A stretch of DNA of 64,000 nucleotides from Campylorhamphus procurvoides (Eukaryota; Chordata; Aves; Passeriformes; Dendrocolaptidae). The first letter of the stretch is position 1, and each line of letters opens with the position of its first letter. A program made the position numbers and the translations under genes. The stretch lies in contig WBMV01004992.1 in the NCBI GenBank assembly GCA_013396655.1, positions 1 through 64,000 of the forward strand, given 5' to 3'. The notes under the pieces are model-generated. The model did no database searches. It had not been told where the DNA came from and was given only the letters and a program-made list of their open reading frames with translations. Positions 14,749 through 25,500 of this stretch are shown here, in pieces.

Positions 14749-14780
<32 letters not shown>

Positions 14781-14990
14781 GGACAGCCTAATCTCCTCTT
14801 CACAGGCTTCAAACCGGCAGCCACAGCCCGGGCCACACAAAGACGCACCCGCATAAAGGCGCCAACCCGCTCAACTCAGCCTTGGGGGGCACCTAATCTC
14901 TGGTCATGGTGAGGGGCTGCTGTCTGTGCTCTATAAATAGATCCAGAGAGCTATTGCCTGACAAGAAAGCATCCTATAAACTGCCCCCCT
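14560..14990. promoter_or_regulatory. CpG-dense patch with TATA-like box (candidate promoter or island)
   Basis: CpG dinucleotides are strikingly concentrated here (more than a dozen between about 14585 and 14880) against a CpG-poor background, and GC content rises sharply. Immediately downstream is a good TATA-like element, CTATAAATAG at 14931-14940, and a weaker TATAAA near 14975. If it is used on the plus strand, initiation would fall near 14960-14970. CpG islands in vertebrates usually mark promoters or long-lived unmethylated regulatory DNA. No coding exon or convincing splice donor follows, so the transcript, if any, would be non-coding or would have its first coding exon further away. 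A (CTGG)n microsatellite sits inside and inflates the GC content. Confidence 0.3.
14737..14782. repeat. (CTGG)n microsatellite
   Basis: A tetranucleotide repeat with eight uninterrupted CTGG units at 14749-14780, preceded by imperfect CTGC/CTGG units from about 14737. It lies inside the CpG-dense patch and accounts for the low-complexity Trp/Leu/Ala/Gly runs in the overlapping open frames (14491-14856 and 14592-14912), which are therefore not evidence of coding. Loci of this type are often length-polymorphic. Confidence 0.95.
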
Positions 14991-17900
14991 CCCTCCCTTT
15001 TTTTCTTAAAGAAAGAAAGGTATTAAGTTAACATGGATACTAATATTAAGTAAATTAAGCCACAGTGGTATTTTTGCAGACTATTTAGTGATGCGTAAGC
15101 ATTTTAAAGACACCTCCAGTACTGGTTCTCATTAATGGGGATGAGCTGTGAGCTGTGTAGACTGAATGCTTGCTTTGGAAACTGGAGATTCCATTCAGCA
15201 CATGCCAGAGCCGTTTCTTATAAAGAATTACCCGACTGCTGGTGTGAGTCTCAGCAACCAGTGTCAGCACTCTCCAAAAAACACACTCTATCTGGAACCT
15301 GTCATCAAAGTGCTTAAATTTGCCTTTTTATCAAATTTATAAGAAAACAAGAAATACATGGATCATGATGAAACACAGACAGGATGTAGTCAAAAAATAA
15401 AGGTTATTTCAGAAACTCCCCATTCTGATCTGATAGCCACAATGAAATTCGGCAGAAATTAGAACATCAAATTGCACGACCTATTCAGGTTCTCTTTCAG
15501 TGTTAATTTTTGATGTATTTTCCATTTAACAGTGAAGCAATAAAAGGGATGAAAAGACAACCTGTCAACACTGAATCCTTGTGCCCTTCTTTCAGAGCAC
15601 CTTCATTTCCATTGGGCAGAAGCGTCGACACCTAATATCTTGGCTTCTTTATTGTGCATGTCTGAGCTTTTTCTGAGTGTTTCTCCCAATAAATGTAGAA
15701 AGTCAGCACCTTACTCTCTCTTAGGCTACCCCATAGTTCCAGAGTATTCTAGGACTTAATTCTGTAATTGCCCAAACTTGCTGATCTTCCCTGCTTCTAA
15801 AGCACTGGCTCACACTGTGCTGGATAGGATCACTCATCCAGATCCGCACAGATGATGCTGGAAACCGAGCGCAAGGCTGATTTTCAACCAATCTCCTTCC
15901 TTACAGGCAGTAAATAAGCATGATCCCCCTTTACCAGAGACCTTGTGCACAGCTACTTAGTTCCATCACCACTCTGTACTCTTTGTTTGCTTTTTTTGTC
16001 CACCTGTGTATTTATGCCTGAGGGTTACCCAGTGAGCTCTCAGAGACAGAGACTTATCTTTGTTATGGGTCACTGCACTACAGTGGGACTCCAATTACTT
16101 TTTTTTTTTCTTCATCATCAGGTATATTAATAGAAACATAGCAAAATAAAATAATAATGGCAATAGTGTAAGAGCTGCTCATCACCCTTAGGCTATGGAA
16201 CCAGGCAGAATTATTTTGGTATGGTATATATTTAAGGAAAATACTGGAAATTTCATCACTTGAAATGTTTTAATTTAGAATTGATAAAGCAGTGAAGAAT
16301 GGGGTAATGATTTTACATCCAGAGGGATTAGGACTTCTCTATCTCTAAATTTGCAGCAGTTATCTGAAGGCAAACATTGAATATAAATGTATTAAATTAC
16401 TGTGAGCAATCCAATTTTTTAAAGAAAGTTAAATATTAAAATATATAAATAAATTACAAGTTTTTCCTTTAAAATATGCACGAGGTAATTCAGAGCAAAT
16501 GTTAGAACAAGTCTGTCTGCTAAATTAGTTGCAAGGTACTAGTGGCTACTTTTCCATTTACGCTAATGATGAAAAATGTAAAAGGCCAGCTTCATAATTC
16601 AGGGTGTTCATTTTGAGAGGTTCCAAGAGCACTTATGCTAAATGTGTCTGTCTAGCTAATCAGCCAGTTTCTACTTTCCTTTATACACTGAAACACAATT
16701 ACAGAACCTGTAGTTCCAATCTTTTCATTTCACCCACCCTGCACTAATATATATTTCAATGTAAGGAAAGCTGGAGGATGATAGAGTTGAATTAACACCC
16801 TTAAACTAAGCATATTGCATTCTCTTAAATCAATGGTTTCACTTGTGCCCTCAAGCAATATGTGATTTGTAAATTTGAGACACGCTACCTTTAGGCAGTA
16901 AGCAATCTCTTTAAAAACACTAAAGTAGGCAACATATGGTGGCACTGTGCAATATGAAATTGTTCTAAAGATACAAGTTTCCAGCCTCAGTGGTACAAGC
17001 CCAATTTTAAATAAAACATAGTATCATATGGTTCCTGCTTAAACACTGCAGTAAAAAAACCTGGCTATATGGTCATCCTCTAAACGGCAGAGGGAAGAGT
17101 TTACACACGTACACTTGGAAACTCACTGTCTATAGACATGCAGTCACCCACTACCTTTCAATACTTGTAAATACTGAAATATGACAGCTTGCATATTTGC
17201 AGAGCCTTATAAGCTCATGGATTTCTTTCTTCTTATTTTTATTTTTGGTCGAATCACGCAAACAAATCCATGGGTATTTTTTGTTGTCAACTCATATGCG
17301 TATCTCATAAACCACACATTCTATGTTCACATTTTTCTACCGCAGAGACCAGCTGGGTCACATTAGTCATGTCAGAGCATGTCAAGGACTATAACATGTA
17401 ATTCAGTCCAATGTTACGGTGAAGGTGAATCTATTCCATTACCCACTCAGAGAGGGGATAGTGGTATTTTAGCTCGGGGACATGACTTTTTACTTAAGCC
17501 TTCTCTTATTGTCAAATGTACGTATAAATTCCCAAAACATAGCTTAACTTTTTTTCCATTGGTCACAAGGATACAAAAGAAATCAGAGGAGGGAAATATG
17601 TTTTACTCTTAGTCATCAATGATCTGACCTAGTAGCTTAACAATTGATTTGAAAAGGCATAATACTGGATTTGGAAAAGAGAAATTATTACTGAGTTGGT
17701 ATGTACATGGCCAGAGCCCAACTTGTATTCTTATTTTTGGCATTACAAAAACTATACACTTACTTTGGTCTGTAATTTAACCTAGCATATGTTGCACTTC
17801 ACTGTTCCTGTCTGGAAAATGGAATAACCTTTCTCAGGAAATAATTTTCTTGTAAAATAGAGATAAAGAAGGTTATATAAAGGCTTTGTACAGCTTATGT

Positions 17901-20837
17901 GTTGGCTCTGTAGCCATTGCACATTCTCTTTCCCACAGGTGGACTTCAATAAGAGAAGTCTGAATGTTCTGCCCACTGACAGCTCTGATCAGTAATTAAT
18001 TTATATAGGCCTCTTGCCTTCATTGTGTTGTCTCTTAGGCTCAGAGTCCTACAGTGGACTTTTATAGCAGTCTATGGTAGTGGAAGCAGCTGCACTGTAT
18101 GTTGGTAAGAAAGTAATGAAAGAGTCACTGGGAGTCTGGATTTCTCCTAGACAGAAATTTCACAAATTGTATGCCACACTATTGATGGTGCCAATTTTGT
18201 CAGTTGTCCTCAGCCATAGACACTGGGAAATAGTGTTATGTGCCTTTGGGAAGCATGGAATAGGATCAATTGAAACCTCTCAGTAGTTTCATCAGCTTAG
18301 TCCTGTGGCAATCATATTCTTTACAGACAATTAACCTCTAGGCTAGTTCTTTGAAACTGCATATTTAAAAGTATTTAGACATTTAATACGCGTTGACCTC
18401 AATGAATTTAGACACATTTCTTTAAAATTGTGACTTCTATCCTTGTGACTATGCAAGGGTTAGGGCATGCCTTGCTCATCTGGTCTCCACCCCCTTTTGA
18501 TCACTTACTCAGAGATTCAACAATGACAAATCATAGATAAGAACAATGAGAAGTCACAGACAAACTAGAAAGGTTTAGTTAATTCAGGGAAGTTTTCTTT
18601 TTCTCCTGGGGAAAATTCTGACTCCTGCTCCACTGGCTATTTTTCAGCAGCCCCAAGACCGCAGAACATTGCTGCACATTGGGATACCATTCCTGTTGCA
18701 GGAGGACTTCCTCAGGGCAGGCCAGTGATGCAGAGCACTCATCTGTTGTGCCACTTGGAATACTTAGGGCAATTACACCAGTTCTGTAGGTGGTATGCAA
18801 TCTGGCAGTAAAATAAATCTATTGGTATTATTTAAACTTCTTTTCTTTGGCACTGTCTACATTCAAATCTACCTTCATACATGCCTTGATGAATACTGCA
18901 ACCCCTTCCTTTGTAGATTCTATGTCAAGAATAAAAAGAAAAACTGTCTTTTTTGTGGCAGGCTTATATGTGGGTCTCTCTACTGTGCATCTTACCTACT
19001 TTGTATATTTCCACAAGATGTATTTGAGTTAACATGCTCTACAATGGCTAATCTTATTACAAGATTTCTTACCCAGGGTTTTTCATCTGCTACTTCTACC
19101 TACTTTCACATCTCAGTTGCTGTGTAAATGTATTGTGTAATCAATGTACTTATGACTTCTAACTGGATTTTTGGAAAGACAGATGGACTCCTTTTGCACA
19201 ACATGATATAGCTGTGCTGAAGTGAAATGAGCTGGGAGCTTTTACAGAAGATATTGATCTTAGTCCAGCTTTTTACTTGTTATGGCACTAATTGTGTCAG
19301 GGTTGTTACCTGATAAACAGAAGAATGAGATTACACATGTGGACTGCAGTCAAAATAATGATGCCAGGTAAATATTTTGTCACTACTATTAATAATAGTA
19401 ATTATGGAGTTCACTTCACTTCAGCAGGAGCAAACACATGTAAGTCCTTACGGAAGACACATTTGCAACTTGAAAAATTCAAGACCAAGAGCAAGTTAGA
19501 CCTCATATTGCATATGAGTCAGCAAACAACAATGTGATGTGACTTTTCTGCATGATTTTGCATCAACATTGAAATGTTTCTGTTCATGGGATGCATTGAA
19601 ATGCTGCGTGATGGGACAAACAGAGAAATACAAGGTAATTAAAGGAGCTACATTATGATCCTTACTAAAACTGGATAGCTTCTTACTGTGCTTTGACTTT
19701 TCTTTCCAAATAATGTCTTTTCATAACCCCTGCTAACATGACAATACTCAGTGATAAAAGAGAGTCAAGTTTCAGTTTTAGTTTACAAGGCCTTTTTTGC
19801 AAGGGTTGAAATCCAACAGGAGTTTTTGCTAACTTGCAAACCTTGGACTGTAAGTGTTAATTTTTAGCTTAATTAGTGATTCACTCCCCACAACCAATCT
19901 AGCATTTAGGTACATGTCTTTTGAAAAGTTACAAAAAGTGACACACACTTACAAGGGTTACACCAACAAGAGTAGCAAGTCCACCTGGCAACAGCCAACC
20001 GCAAGCTTAACTGGTCACCTGTGTGTACAAATGCTGTGACCTGTGAACACAACGCAGCATAATGATGCACAAAAACTATCTTTGCTGTGAATAAAATTAG
20101 ATGAAAGAATGCACGCAGGGTTATAAAAATCCTGGTCATACTGTCAGACAGGGTGCATTTGTGACAGTCCTCCTCTTGCTCCTTCTCCTTTCTGCTCTCA
20201 CCCATTGAAACTGGGTAGAACTTGTTAGCTAATGGACTGTGTTCGAAGTAAGTGAGATGTTTGATTAGATTCTCAAAACTTCAGAGCAGGTCAGCCTGAA
20301 CTTACGTTTTCATAGCCGTATAACACAATATTTGTGGTATTTTTTGGCAGCAGCTAAGAACCAGGTGAAACGCAGCAATTTTGATTAAATTTTATCAGAG
20401 CACTGGGGCTGTTCAAATGGTAAAATCAAACAAAAGAGAGATGTTTTTAATACTGCAATAGCTACATCTAAAATTTGTATGCACTTTTATTCCAAAGTGG
20501 CTTTAACAGAAATACTTGTAAGTACAGAAAATATTCTCATTCCTGCATAGAACTGCCACAAGCAGCCAAGGTAAGCATATCTCTGTATGGAAAATACACT
20601 GCAAAGAAGAGGTGGCAGATTTGGCAAGTCTCTCTTTTTTGTCGCTGCCTAACAGAAACAGGATCCCACATGTGATCTTTTCTTCAGACCTCTCATAAAT
20701 ACAAAGCAGAGGAAATGTTCTCATGAACCCCTGCAAAGAGAAACCATCAGACTTCACCTCAGAGCTGTAAAACAGCTTCATATGCAATTTACAATCCCAC
20801 TTGAAAACGTCCTTGGACTGTCTGAATTTCATAAATC
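14991..20837. other. Non-coding unique DNA, partly CNE-like
   Basis: No gene or dispersed repeat is supported. The stretch 16140-16690 is homogeneous, AT-rich and dense in TAAT/ATTA cores without simple-sequence decay, which is typical of, but not proof of, a conserved non-coding element. A tiny palindrome occurs at 19384-19400. Open frames are short and overlap in several frames (for example 18795-19127), as expected by chance. Confidence 0.55.
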
Positions 20838-21125
20838 AGATCGCAGAACAATAGAAATATGAGGTAGAAGAAGTCTGATAAGCTGTCCAGTTCACCTCAT
20901 TTCCACTGCTGCATATTTTCAACTGTTTTGCCAGCCCTTGTTTCAAAGGGGCCAAGCAGTGATGCTTCCATAATATCCCTTACAATTTTATTCCATTGTT
21001 TAATACATCTCATTGTCTGGGAATTCCCTCCACTTGTACAGCTTGAAGTTTGCCTGCTTTAATTTCAGCCAGTCATTTCTTGCAATATCCCCTCTGAACT
21101 AGGCATAAATATTTAATCTTTCACT
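20838..21125 (-). mobile_element. Ancient CR1/L3-like LINE fragment
   Basis: Read on the minus strand this matches the 3' part of the old CR1-like family found across archosaurs and turtles. Landmarks on the plus strand, in order, are a degraded 'cagaatcatagaaatgtaggg' start near 20840, a 'gtccagttcacctc' equivalent of the usual 'gtccaaccccc', a 'gtgatgcttccataat' block, 'ttattccattg', 'ctgggaattccctcc', and 'aatttcagccagtcatttcttgc'. Divergence is far greater than in the CR1 immediately to the right, so it is a separate and much older insertion. It encodes nothing intact. Boundaries are approximate. Confidence 0.7.
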
Positions 21126-21455
21126 TGAGGTTTGAATTATTTCAACAACAGTCAAAAGCAACTGAGGATTTACATGAATAACAGAAATATCTGGTATCAT
21201 CATAGCTAAGGACAATGTGTATTTTGTAAAGGTGATAAAAACTGTGTTTGAGAATTTTGACCATCTTTCTACTACCATAAATTATAAAATTACCTTCCTG
21301 AGTGCAGACTCTGTCTTGTCTGACTGCTGATGTCCTTCAGGTCTCTTTGTTCCAGAGCCTGCTACAGGCCAACCCCAGAGATGCAGCGCTTGGAGTATTC
21401 TGTGAATTTGGGGTTCACAAGTACTTCAAAGCCTGCTATTGCCTCATAATTTCCT
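21126..21455. other. Non-coding spacer between two CR1 elements
   Basis: About 330 bp of unique-looking sequence separates the ancient CR1-like fragment from the younger CR1. I see no gene, repeat or motif in it. It could contain further unrecognisable CR1-like sequence interrupted by the younger insertion, but that is not visible. Confidence 0.5.
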
Positions 21456-21650
21456 CACAGAATCACAGAATATGCTGAGTTGAAAGGGACCCACAAAGGA
21501 TTATTGAGTCCAACTCCTAGCCCTGCACAGGAACATCTCCAAGAGTCACACAATGTGCCTGAGAGCATCATCCAAATGGTTTTTCAACTCTGGCAGTCTT
21601 GATGCTGTGACCACTTCCCTGGGGAGCCTGTTCCGGTGCCCAACCACCTT

Positions 21651-22030
21651 TTGAGTGAAAAACCTTTCTCTAATATCCAAACTAAACCTCCTCTGACACA
21701 ACTTCAGGCCGCTCCCTTGGGTCCTGTCACTGGTCACCACAGAGAAGAGATCAGTGCCTGCCCCTCCTCTTCCCCTTATGAGGAAGTTGTAACTGCAATG
21801 AGGTCTCCTCTTCTCCAGGCTGAACAGACCAAGTGCCCTCAGCCACTCCTCATACACCTTCCCCTCAAGGCCCTTCATGGTCTTCGGTGCCCCCCTTTGG
21901 ACACTCTCTAATAGCTTAATATCTCTCTTATATTGCAGTGCCCCAAACTGCACACAACATTCAAGGTGAGGCTGCCCCAGTGCAGAGCAGAGCAGGACAA
22001 TCCCCTCCCTTGCCCAGCTGGTGATGCTTT
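21651..22030. repeat. 380-bp direct repeat, copy 1
   Basis: The copy starts at TTGAGTGAAAAACC and ends at GTGATGCTTT. As far as I can read it is identical, base for base, to 22032-22411. It lies entirely within the CR1 element, and only a single N separates the copies. Perfect identity in an otherwise mutated element, together with the N, points to two overlapping contig ends placed side by side rather than a biological tandem duplication. Confidence 0.93.
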
Positions 22031-22031
22031 N
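22031..22031. other. Single-N assembly junction
   Basis: One ambiguous base marks the joint between the two identical 380-bp copies. A one-base gap placed exactly at a repeat boundary is typical of scaffolding that failed to merge overlapping contig ends. Confidence 0.95.
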
Positions 22032-22411
22032 TTGAGTGAAAAACCTTTCTCTAATATCCAAACTAAACCTCCTCTGACACAACTTCAGGCCGCTCCCTTG
22101 GGTCCTGTCACTGGTCACCACAGAGAAGAGATCAGTGCCTGCCCCTCCTCTTCCCCTTATGAGGAAGTTGTAACTGCAATGAGGTCTCCTCTTCTCCAGG
22201 CTGAACAGACCAAGTGCCCTCAGCCACTCCTCATACACCTTCCCCTCAAGGCCCTTCATGGTCTTCGGTGCCCCCCTTTGGACACTCTCTAATAGCTTAA
22301 TATCTCTCTTATATTGCAGTGCCCCAAACTGCACACAACATTCAAGGTGAGGCTGCCCCAGTGCAGAGCAGAGCAGGACAATCCCCTCCCTTGCCCAGCT
22401 GGTGATGCTTT
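22032..22411. repeat. 380-bp direct repeat, copy 2
   Basis: Second copy of the segment at 21651-22030. It continues on the right into normal CR1 sequence (GCCTGATGCCCCCCAGG), as expected for the true locus, whereas copy 1 continues normally on its left. Each copy therefore has one natural and one artificial edge, as predicted for un-merged overlapping contig ends. Confidence 0.93.
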
Positions 22412-22503
22412 GCCTGATGCCCCCCAGGACATGGTTGGCCCTCCTGGCTGCCAGGGCATTGCTGGCTCATATTCAACTTGCTTTTGACCAGGACCCCCAT
22501 GTG

Positions 22504-25500
22504 AATTTCAAAGCAGTAGAAAATGTAGATCCTCTAAGTTTTTGGTGGTCACCAGTAACCCTTAGTTGTTCCTGGATTCATGGGAAATAAAGGAGGGAAA
22601 AGATTTTAAAGACCTTTCTACCTTTCTATAATAATTTTCTCCCCTTAAAAACATGAACATTTTCTACTATTCCTCTCTGTTTTTAAAGGTCTGCACTAAC
22701 ATCTTAATTTCATTCTAGTGTCAGGTGATGCCAGAAGTATCACATGTGCTTGCTCACTACTCTGAGCGCTAGAAACTTGTGGTGTCTTACCACACTTGAA
22801 ATTCCTCCCCACTCTCCACAGTCCCTAATAATATCCTGGACATGTACCTTCATCTTTATTCATGAGAGTGCAGATGCAGCCAAATTAGTGGCAGCAAAGC
22901 ACATTTTACACTGTAGAAAATACAATCTGTCTTCTTTTGAATTTTTTTTTAATAAAAAAAAAGTTTTATTTAAAAAAAATCAGACAGTAAGATTTAAATT
23001 CAGCACCACCCGTTGCAAGAGTCTGTTTAAAAATGCACAGCTGGCTTGATGATGAGTGACAAATCAAAAGTCAGAGTGAAACTTCCCAATCATCTGAGCC
23101 CTTGCCACCCGATTAGCAGAAGAAAAACAGGGCAGATGGAGGGAGACGCAGCAGTTCGGAGGGAACAGATGGCCACTACGAACTTGATATATGAAATTAA
23201 TAACACTTTCTCAAATACAATTAGTAGCAGGAATACATTACCTGAATTTTCATAACTGTGAGCAAGCTGACATTAAATGAGGTTTTTCAGATTAACAGTC
23301 AATATAGTACTGATATTTAGAGAGAAATAAAAAATTATATGGAAAGTAATAAGGACCTTCCTGCTTTTTGTGCTATAACTGATTATGAGTGCCCAGCTGT
23401 ACAAAGCCTGCATGATTCTATAGTTTGAAATTCCCCAGATATGTGTTTTTATGATTAACTCATTTATTTCTTACACCAAAGACAAGCAACATGAGGTTTC
23501 ATACAGATTCTGACTGTGTTGTGAGAATCTGTATTATGGGGAAGGTTTCTTCTGTCCTTGTGGGCAAGGCCTTATAAAAATCTGTAATACAACTTTCAGA
23601 AGAGATGATTGGTTTTGAAAATCTAAACCAAGGTGTCTCAATATGTCCTGACTTTCTATGTTTCAATACCTTCTGAAAATTTAGGTCCATTTAATTTGTC
23701 TTTAATTCCACACTTCAAAAAATTAGTCTGCTTTGAGAATGCTGAATCCTTCTTTTATAAATAGTCTGTACAGAGGGAACAGGATTCAGAACAAGAACAA
23801 GGGAAAATATGTAATGCATTTGAAAGCCCAGCTCATGGCTTGTGAATAAAAATTACAACGCTGCCTATAAGCCAGCTCAGTGGATTGCACTGACATACTG
23901 TGCCTGGGTGGGTGGATGACAAAGATCTTTCTTGAATCCCTACAAGTGCTGGCATACCTAGAATGATGATTTAGTAGGTGTTTCTTTAATCATATGTACT
24001 GACACTTTTTCATAAACCAGTGGTGGCAGAATCAACTGAGAGGTCATTTTCTCAGCTAAGAAGAAACTGTTACAAAGACAACTAATAAAAACAAATAATG
24101 ACAATCTCCTAAGGAAACAGAAGCAAAACCTATTGTTTTCAAGTTAAAACTGGTTTTTCTAAAGTGTGAGCATATATGTGCATACAGACCCCAAAGAAAG
24201 TCCTTTAATTTTCTTCATAAACTATTTTTTTACTGCAATGCAACAGCTGTCTCCAGAGAACCTTAAATTTGGGGCTGGATCCTTCTATCATTCATACTGG
24301 CTTTTCAAGCTGAAATTCAGATATATGAAAAGACATTCTGGAAAAGGCAAGATGGGATTGGAAGTCCAAGGGTTACTATTTAAATATGTTCCTAGGATGG
24401 TCTGAAATAAATAATGGCATTTTTAGTCTGCAGGAATTAAATGGATTTTTTTCTGCATAGAACTCTCTTGAAAGTTCTAAGGGAAGTTTTTAAGCCCCTG
24501 CTACCTGCTACCTGGACTGATAAAGAAATGTAGTTGAGTTTCTTCTGTTCACTGTCACACCACAGTCACTTTTTTCTCCCTTTCCTCTCTGTTTTGTTAT
24601 TTTCTTTATTGTCGCTTCCCAGCCATAGTCGACAGATGCAAATGTAATTTGTTTATGAATCACAGCACATATTTATGTGAATATACCATATGAATATGCT
24701 TGCAGTATGATTTCAACTGGGTGAATACTGCAAAAGATGATTTGCAAACACTGCTATGAATAAAGGGCATGATACAAAGCTCATTGCAGTCCATGGGATG
24801 ACCCCTTTTGGATTCCAGGAATTTGGTTCAAGCTCCAAGCCAAGACTTTCCTTTCAAATGAATACTGGCTTGCTGGTTGTCTGTTGTTCATGTTTATCCA
24901 GGCAGTGCTTTGTTTGTGCAAATACTGGGGTGAAGCTTCTATTTGGGGTAATGCACATTTCTGTAATTGATTTTTTTCTATGACTACATATGGTCATATG
25001 GAAGTGTTATCAACCCAAGAATCTATGAGTAATTGTTTTTAGTAATGATTTCAATGGTCTGTGGAGAGTTCAGAAGTCATAGATGCATCCATTTTACCTA
25101 GTTTTTCAACCAGAGATCCTTCTGTCCCAAACACAACTGTCAGTCCTAGATTGGGACACATTAATACTGTGTCTGTAGCAAACAGGTATAGCTTGGCCTC
25201 GTGCTGCCTGAAGTCAATAGCACATTTCTCACTGGCTTCAATAAAGGCAGGATCAAGATTGCTCTCAGCACTGTAACGTCACAAAAATGCCGAAAACAGA
25301 AATGAACTTGGGCTTTAGATTTCAGAGTTTTTAAGTATTTCCTTATTCCTTTAACTTACAGTTCTGCAAAGTGTCAGTACAACGGATGTTAAGTTCACAG
25401 GACCTTATAGAATTGGGACTGGGCCAGTGCCAAAGGACATAGCTGTTTTTATTCACTCTTGTATTCATGGACAATGTCTATTGTTTTTACTCAGATAAGC

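Larger units (their letters stand above)
21546..22334 (-). pseudogene. CR1 ORF2 C-terminal remnant, artificially doubled
   Basis: This 262-codon frame is the longest in the window. It contains the same CR1 ORF2 C-terminal segment twice, joined across the single N at 22031 as ...FFTQ-X-SITSWARE... The frame survives because the repeat period is 381 bp (380 plus one N), a multiple of three. Only the downstream copy continues into the genuine C-terminus (KVVGHRNRLPREVV to the stop). No known CR1 protein repeats this segment, so it should not be annotated as a host gene. Collapsing the duplication would leave a fragment of roughly 135 codons with no start of its own. Confidence 0.9.
21456..22503 (-). 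mobile_element. CR1 LINE, 5'-truncated, ORF2 C-terminus plus 3' tail
   Basis: On the minus strand this is the 3' end of a CR1 non-LTR retrotransposon. The terminus (CACAGAATCACAGAAT at 21456-21471) is the reverse complement of the usual ATTCTGTG-type end. Upstream of it is the C-terminal part of the ORF2 reverse transcriptase/endonuclease polyprotein, with family landmarks such as LGLFSLEKRR, VTSDRTQGSGLKL, FSLDIRERFFTQ and NRLPREVV. ORF2 normally supplies the enzyme for target-primed reverse transcription; this copy lacks the endonuclease and RT core through 5' truncation near 22500, and has a frameshift near 22450 between the parts reading LNMSQQC and ANHVLGGIRQSITSWARE. The middle 380 bp is present twice around an N, which is probably an assembly artefact, so the true element is probably about 665 bp. 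It is far less diverged than the neighbouring fragments. Confidence 0.93.

Noticed and set aside
14491..14912. Overlapping 121- and 106-codon frames in the CpG-dense patch
   Set aside because: Their length is due to GC-rich composition and the (CTGG)n repeat, which lacks stops in several frames.
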